Assembly: GCA_963540505.1 (NCBI GenBank)
Contig: CAUTMV010000005.1
Span: 1 to 64,000, forward strand
Direction: 5' to 3'
Source of the DNA: Wolinella sp963540505
GTDB lineage: Bacteria > Campylobacterota > Campylobacteria > Campylobacterales > Helicobacteraceae
Length of the DNA stretch: 64,000 nt
Both the position numbers and the translations under genes were made by a program. The notes beneath the pieces were generated by a model. It saw nothing but the letters and a program-made list of their open reading frames with translations. It made no database searches and was not told the origin of the DNA. Of the stretch, positions 59,936 to 64,000 are shown piece after piece (position 1 is the first letter of the stretch; each line of letters begins with the position of its first letter).

Positions 59936-60560
59936 CACGCCTCTTGCGGGACTCTATGCGATTAGCGAGCAGGGGTGGCATGAGCGTCCCATGAGTGAGG
60001 TGGAGCAGCTGGTGTGCGAGGCGTTTTTGGGAGGGGTGAAGGTTTTTCAGCTGCGCCAAAAAGGCGTGAGCGATGAGGAGCTTTTGCCTTTGGCGCGATT
60101 TTTGCGCAGGTTGTGCCGTGAGTTTGGCGTGCTTTTTATCATAAATGATCGCTTGAAACTTGTGCAAGAAGTGCGGGCTGATGGGGTTCATTTGGGGCGT
60201 GAAGATACGGGAATCGTGCAAGCGCGCGAGATACTCCCGCATGCAATCATAGGAATCTCCTGTTATGGCGATATGAAGCGCGCACGCGAAATGGAGCGGC
60301 AGGGGGCGGATTATGTCGCGTTTGGCGCGTGTTTTGCCTCGCCTAGCAAACCTAATGCGCCGGTCATTGGCACGGAGATTTTTGCGGAGAAGTTGTCGAT
60401 TCCTCGATGCGCAATTGGTGGAATCAGTGCAAAAAACGCACATCTTCTTGCTTCAAGCGAGATGATTGCCCTTATTTCAGCTCTGTGGAGCGGAGGGGCA
60501 AGGGAGGTGCAAGCAAGGGCGCGAGCGATTTTATGTGCATGGCGCGGGGAATCGCTTTAG
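59922..60560 (+). CDS. thiE: Thiamine-phosphate synthase ThiE
   Basis: Joins HMP diphosphate and thiazole phosphate. The TIM-barrel motifs QLRQKGVSDEELL, INDRLKLVQEVRADGVHLG, IGISCYGDMKRAREMERQGADY-like strand (within residues 105-127) and the IGGISAKNAHLL phosphate loop are present. The 212-residue length is normal. The stop lies inside a GGAATC-pair hairpin that may be its terminator. Confidence 0.94.
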   Translation: MQESSTPLAGLYAISEQGWHERPMSEVEQLVCEAFLGGVKVFQLRQKGVSDEELLPLARFLRRLCREFGVLFIINDRLKLVQEVRADGVHLGREDTGIVQAREILPHAIIGISCYGDMKRAREMERQGADYVAFGACFASPSKPNAPVIGTEIFAEKLSIPRCAIGGISAKNAHLLASSEMIALISALWSGGAREVQARARAILCAWRGESL

Positions 60561-60566
60561 ATTCCC
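60547..60566 (+). terminator. GGGAATC inverted-pair hairpin at thiE stop
   Basis: GGGAATC (60547-60553), loop GCTTTA, GATTCCC (60560-60566) form a perfect 7-base stem that includes the thiE stop codon. The next gene is convergent, so this is the expected place for a terminator. It is built from two copies of the window-wide motif. Confidence 0.55.
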
Positions 60567-60600
60567 TACGGGTAGGCGATCCCCATAAAATCAGCACAGC

Positions 60601-61509
60601 TCATCTTCGGGAATCGGAGCGTCGGCGGTAAAGGGCGATTCCCACGCCTGTGAAAATCAAAAGGCAGGCAAAGGATTGCGTGAGATTTAGACGCTCATCA
60701 AGCAAAAGGTAGGCAAAGAGGAGCGAAAAAATCGGAATAAGATTGACAAAGCCCGCCGCCACGCTTGCGTTGATTTTGCTTAGCGCGTAGTTATACAGCC
60801 CGTATCCGCCAAAGCTCACAGCGATCCCTAGATAGACAATCGCGCCCAGCGCGCCTAGATGAAGCTCCTCATGCCCCATGCCCTGAGCGATGGAAAGTGG
60901 GGGGTTAAGAAGCAAAAGGAGTGCAAAAAAGATTGCCCCCGCAAGCGACTGGAATCCTGTGAGAAATAGGGCGTTGTAGCGACTGCTTAGGTGCTTTACG
61001 ATGATGGTAAAAAGCGCAGCGCAAAGAACTGCGATAAATTCGAGCAGATTCCCAAGGAGCGGATTGGGTGCGTAGTCGTTTCCGCTTGAAGAGAGGCTAA
61101 GCCAGCAGGCTCCGAGCATTGCAAGCAGGAATCCTGCAATCATCTGCTTCCTGATGCGCTCGCCCAAAAACAAAAAGGCAAAAAGTGCTACAAGCACGGG
61201 CAACATCGAAGAGATCATGCCCGCTTGCGAAGCAGTGGTGTTCTCAATGGCTTTGGACTCGAAAATAAAATAGAGGCATGGTTCAAAGAGTGCCATGACT
61301 AGGAGCATGCCGCTATCTTTTAGGCGAAAGTTGCGCAGATTCATCTTTGGGATAAAGAGCGCGAAAGCTATCGTGGCGATGAGTAGACGCCAGAAGATGA
61401 CCCACGTGGAATCGTAGCCCATGAAGGCGTATTTGAGCGCGACGAAGCTGCTGCCCCAAAAAATCATAGCCAAAAGTAGCGCGATATAGGGGATAAGAGC
61501 GGGGCGCAT
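60601..61509 (-). CDS. EamA/DMT-family transporter
   Basis: Inner-membrane metabolite transporter of the drug/metabolite superfamily. The 302 residues have ten hydrophobic segments in two EamA repeats; AMIFWGSSFVALKYAF starts the first, and the second ends with LLDERLNLTQSFACLLIFTG. ATG 61509 with AAGGATT upstream is preferred; an in-frame start at 61572 would add 21 polar residues. Substrate unknown. Confidence 0.88.
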   Translation of the reverse strand: MRPALIPYIALLLAMIFWGSSFVALKYAFMGYDSTWVIFWRLLIATIAFALFIPKMNLRNFRLKDSGMLLVMALFEPCLYFIFESKAIENTTASQAGMISSMLPVLVALFAFLFLGERIRKQMIAGFLLAMLGACWLSLSSSGNDYAPNPLLGNLLEFIAVLCAALFTIIVKHLSSRYNALFLTGFQSLAGAIFFALLLLLNPPLSIAQGMGHEELHLGALGAIVYLGIAVSFGGYGLYNYALSKINASVAAGFVNLIPIFSLLFAYLLLDERLNLTQSFACLLIFTGVGIALYRRRSDSRR

Positions 61510-61703
61510 GGGGGAATCCTTCAAAAGTGATGGGGCAGAATCGGCTGGAATCGACTCGCAGGATTGTATCAAATCCTAAGCGAAATAGCGGCGAGAATTA
61601 GGCACAGGAAAATGGAGCGCGTCAAAATGACTGTCCAAAATGGTATCATTACGACCTTTTAGTGCGACAAACTAGCACGATTTCCGCACAAAGGAGCACT
61701 CCC

Positions 61704-62744
61704 GTGAGAGCCGATTTTACAAAACAAATCATCAATATCATCCTGCTGCTATCCCTCTCCTTGCCTCTGCAGGGCGCGCCTTTTGAGCGACTTATCTACA
61801 TGGTCGATCGGCACGATAGCTACGAGCGTTTGTCGCGCAATATCGACTCTTTTGATGTGATTGCTCCTCAGGTTTTTTCGTTTAATAGCGATGGCGTGCT
61901 CTATGGTGAGGTTGATGAGCGCATTGTTAAACTCGTTCAAAAACACCGCAAAAAGCTCATGCCTCTGGTCGCAAACGAGGACTTTGATAAGGAAAAAGTG
62001 CAGCAATTTTTAAAAGATGAAGAGGCGAAGAAGCATTTCATTGATGCGCTTGCAGAGGTTGGGAAGCGATATGGATTTGCTGGGTGGCAGTTGGATTTTG
62101 AGCATTTGGGGAGGGAGAGCCGCGCGCTTTATACGGATTTTATCAAGAAGCTGCATACGCGCCTAAGAAAACATCGCATGCAGCTCTCCATCGCCGTGAC
62201 TCCCGCGCGAGGTGAGGAGTCGCGCAGTGCTCATGACGCGCAATTTTATGCAGACTGGATCGCCTCGTATGATTTTAAAGCTTTGGCAAAACATAGCGAT
62301 TTTTTAAGCGTCATGGCTTATGATCAGCACACGGGCAAGACGCCTCCCGGTGCGGTCGCGAGCTATCCTTGGGTGGAGCGGATCATAAAGGAGATGCTAA
62401 AGGAGGTCTCAAAAGATAAGATTTCTCTGGGAATCCCACTCTATTCGCGCCTTTGGTATGCGGGGAATCGGGGCAATTCCCTCGGTTCGCATGCGCGCTC
62501 GATGAGCTATATCGCCGCGCAGGATTGGATGTTGCGCCGAGGTATTACGCCTATTTATAGCGAATCGGAGCGGATTTGGTGGGGATTTGGCGAGCATGGG
62601 GGTGTGCGAGAATACCTCTTTTTGGAGGAGGTCGATTCTTTTACAGAGAAGCTTTCACTCGCAAAACACTATAAACTTCGAGGGGTCTCGCTGTGGAGAT
62701 TGGGTCAGGAAGATGCGCGAATTTATGAAAAACTACAAAAATAA
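61704..62744 (+). CDS. Exported GH18-like glycosidase
   Basis: Periplasmic protein of the glycoside hydrolase 18 superfamily (YaaH/chitinase-like fold). The start is GTG 61704 with AAGGAG 8 bases upstream. The signal peptide (IINIILLLSLSLPLQGAP) follows. FAGWQLDFEHLG matches the GH18 active-site strand, whose final Glu is the acid. SVMAYDQHTGKTPPG and GVSLWRLGQED are the later barrel motifs. A peptidoglycan or amino-sugar substrate is likely from relatives but not shown. Confidence 0.82.
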   Translation: MRADFTKQIINIILLLSLSLPLQGAPFERLIYMVDRHDSYERLSRNIDSFDVIAPQVFSFNSDGVLYGEVDERIVKLVQKHRKKLMPLVANEDFDKEKVQQFLKDEEAKKHFIDALAEVGKRYGFAGWQLDFEHLGRESRALYTDFIKKLHTRLRKHRMQLSIAVTPARGEESRSAHDAQFYADWIASYDFKALAKHSDFLSVMAYDQHTGKTPPGAVASYPWVERIIKEMLKEVSKDKISLGIPLYSRLWYAGNRGNSLGSHARSMSYIAAQDWMLRRGITPIYSESERIWWGFGEHGGVREYLFLEEVDSFTEKLSLAKHYKLRGVSLWRLGQEDARIYEKLQK

Positions 62745-62787
62745 ATTATAAAATCTTCACTTATTCATAAGATTGAGGAGGATAAAT

Positions 62788-63291
62788 TTGGTTAAACCAA
62801 AACCGACGCAGATAGAGAAATTTTTTGAGGGAGAGCAGATTATCGTCTCCAAGACCGATACGAAGGGGATTATCACGTATGGTAATGACGTTTTTATCCA
62901 CCTCTCGGGCTATTCGGAGGAGGAGCTTTTGGGCGCACCGCATAATATTATTCGTCATCCGGACATGCCAAGAATCGTCTTCAAACTTCTGTGGGACACG
63001 GTTGAGGCGGGGAAAGAGATTTTTGCCTATGTGAAAAACCTCTCAAAAGAGGGACATTTTTACTGGGTGCTCGCTAATATTACTCCTTCTTATGATTCTA
63101 GTGGCAAAGTGATCGGCTATCACTCGGTGCGCAGGCGTCCTCGACGTGAGGCACTTGAGGTAGTTGCCCCGATTTACAGGGAGCTTCTCAAGGCTGAGGC
63201 AACGGGGGGCATGAAGGAGAGCGGGAGAATGATTAGCGAACTTTTGGCGAGTAAAAATATGAGTTATGAGGAGTTTGTGCTCTCTATCTAG
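62788..63291 (+). CDS. Aer/CetB-like PAS-domain energy-taxis protein
   Basis: A soluble 167-residue single-PAS protein. DTKGIITYGNDVFIHLSGYSE, GAPHNIIRHPDMP and GHFYWVLANITPSYD match the FAD-binding PAS domain of Aer. In Campylobacter jejuni the equivalent CetB passes redox signals to the membrane transducer CetA; no CetA-like gene lies here. TTG 62788 is preferred because GAGGAGG ends 8 bases before it; an in-frame TTG at 62773 overlaps that site. Confidence 0.85.
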   Translation: MVKPKPTQIEKFFEGEQIIVSKTDTKGIITYGNDVFIHLSGYSEEELLGAPHNIIRHPDMPRIVFKLLWDTVEAGKEIFAYVKNLSKEGHFYWVLANITPSYDSSGKVIGYHSVRRRPRREALEVVAPIYRELLKAEATGGMKESGRMISELLASKNMSYEEFVLSI

Positions 63292-63487
63292 GGTGGTGTG
63301 ATTGCGTGTGACAGGTATTTGTGGCAAATCTTGCATTTTGATGAGCGGGCAGGCTTTTGTGAAGGATAAACTCATAAAAGGAGCAGGCAAGCTCTGAAGC
63401 ACGCGTGTAAAGCGCGTTTAAAGAGGCATTTTGGTGCACGCGAGAGTGAGAGTTCGCGGAGCAGGCAAAATGCAAAGCTCAATTATC

Positions 63488-64000
63488 TCACGCAAACCAC
63501 TCTTTGATTTTGTCAAAAACGCGTTCAAAGCCTTTCTCGTGGCATTTTCCCTCAATTCCAAAGGAGTGATTGAGCTTTTCCAAAAGTTCGCGTTGCTCCT
63601 CATTGATTTTGCTCGGATAGACGATTTTGACTTGTGCGATGAGATTCCCGCGCCTAGTGGAATGGACGTCCTTGATTCCCTCGTTTTTGAATATGAATTG
63701 CTCTTTGTCTTTGGTATTTGCAGGGATTTTTAGCTCAAGCTCACCGTGGAGCGAAGGGACTTTTAGCGTTGTCCCCAGAGGAATCGTCGTGAAAAACAGC
63801 GGCACTTGGATGTAAACATCGTTGTGATTCCTGATGAAATGCTCATCTTCATCGACCTGCACCACAAGATAGAGATCGCCGCGCTCGCCGTTTTTGCCTA
63901 TGTTTCCTTTCTTGCTCACGCGGATTTGATTATCCGTGTCGATTCCCTCAGGGATAGACACTTCGATGCGCTCGCTCTTCTCATTGTAGCCCTTGCCCGC
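63488..64000 (-). CDS. dnaJ: Chaperone DnaJ, C-terminal part (runs off the window)
   Basis: Hsp40 co-chaperone of DnaK. Only the C-terminal part is here: the end of the zinc-finger region (AGKGYNEKSERI), then client-binding domains with SIPEGIDTDNQIRVSKKGN, GERGDLYLVVQV, PLGTTLKVPSLHG and the final EQRELLEKLNHSFG. The frame is open to the window edge at 64000, so the J domain and most of the zinc finger lie outside. The 196-base gap before the CetB-like gene holds no convincing gene. Confidence 0.92.
   Translation of the reverse strand, partial: AGKGYNEKSERIEVSIPEGIDTDNQIRVSKKGNIGKNGERGDLYLVVQVDEDEHFIRNHNDVYIQVPLFFTTIPLGTTLKVPSLHGELELKIPANTKDKEQFIFKNEGIKDVHSTRRGNLIAQVKIVYPSKINEEQRELLEKLNHSFGIEGKCHEKGFERVFDKIKEWFA

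Larger units (their letters stand above)
1..64000. repeat. Dispersed highly iterated hexamer GGAATC (RGGAATC)
   Basis: The hexamer GGAATC or its complement GATTCC recurs throughout the window. A hand count of bases 1-10,000 gives 46 copies (30 as GGAATC, 16 as GATTCC), where about 5 are expected in random sequence of even composition. Bases 60,541-64,000 hold 17. Of the 46, 25 are GGGAATC and 15 AGGAATC, so the consensus is RGGAATC. Copies fall in all three codon frames: Arg-Glu-Ser at 426, Gly-Ile at 1296 and Gly-Asn at 9581. They also lie between genes. The role is not known to me; see findings. Confidence 0.9.

Noticed and set aside
59733..60443. 236-residue minus-strand ORF across thiD and thiE
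   Set aside because: It spans the overlap of two well-recognised thiamine genes on the other strand and has no motif of its own.
63292..63487. Small ORFs in the gap between the CetB-like gene and dnaJ, such as a 31-residue plus-strand frame from TTG 63302
   Set aside because: There is no convincing ribosome site before the start, no motif, and no sign of coupling to a neighbour.
1..64000. CRISPR array or REP/ERIC repeat explanation for the frequent GGAATC motif
   Set aside because: Copies are short, not regularly spaced, lie mostly inside genes in all frames, and have no conserved flanks beyond about one base.

Overview
The window is a compact stretch of a Campylobacterota (epsilonproteobacterial) chromosome, closest in gene content and order to the Wolinella/Helicobacter/Campylobacter group. 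The support is a set of neighbourhoods recalled from that group: NifU-like/unknown/murE, hydABCDE, panD/ybaB/PDZ protein, flgB-flgC-fliE-ftsI opposite ftsW, rimO-tilS, miaB next to an HP0268-like small protein, argF/unknown/hemN/glpC-like, cysE-speA, ybeY/aldolase-like, and thiD-thiE. Two Campylobacter-type major porins, a Maf flagellin-glycosylation protein and a receiver-less CheB point the same way. Base composition looks close to even by eye, higher in GC than most Campylobacter or Helicobacter, which fits a Wolinella-like genome. The species is not proven. No rRNA, tRNA, CRISPR array, insertion sequence or prophage was recognised, and no stretch over 300 bases lacks a gene.

Layout. 0.1-4.9 kb: DjlA-like co-chaperone, CiaB-like protein, CheR, CheB, IMPACT-family protein. 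5.0-7.1 kb: NifU-like scaffold, unknown, MurE. 7.2-13.1 kb: membrane-bound uptake [NiFe] hydrogenase operon hydABCDE. 13.1-19.6 kb: mixed housekeeping run (PanD, YbaB, PDZ protein, IspA, SurE, ThiF/TcdA-like, a 53-aa extremely acidic protein, AguB, MATE pump). 19.6-24.3 kb: ftsW opposite a flagellar/division operon (flgB, flgC, fliE, ftsI) with a sigma-54 promoter. 24.3-31.6 kb: secreted protein, CDF exporter, AAA ATPase, MmcQ/YjbR protein, DcuB, RimO, TilS. 31.5-36.5 kb (minus): miaB, an acyltransferase-like protein and a PilM/PilN/PilO-like inner-membrane module. 36.6-41 kb: NusA, then a monohaem cytochrome c with a broken TorA-type molybdoenzyme gene. 41-47 kb: tandem porins, Maf, LPP20-fold protein, lipoprotein. 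47-52 kb: Nfo, ArgF, unknown, HemN, GlpC-like. 52-64 kb: CysE, SpeA, YbeY, aldolase-like, Tag, Csd4/Pgp1, DapD, ThiD, ThiE, EamA transporter, GH18-like protein, CetB-like PAS protein, partial DnaJ.

Together the genes describe a motile, helical or curved, anaerobically respiring cell. Hydrogen oxidation (HydABC) feeds quinone; DcuB exchanges fumarate and succinate; a TMAO/DMSO-type reductase was once present but now carries a frameshift and a nonsense codon.

The most striking signal is not a gene. The hexamer GGAATC (mostly as RGGAATC) recurs about every 200 bases on both strands, in all codon frames and between genes. Inverted pairs of it form hairpins at gene ends. It behaves like a highly iterated genome motif or an uptake-sequence-like element. 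The window also encodes a PilMNO-like module of the kind used in transformation machines, so a link is possible but unproven.
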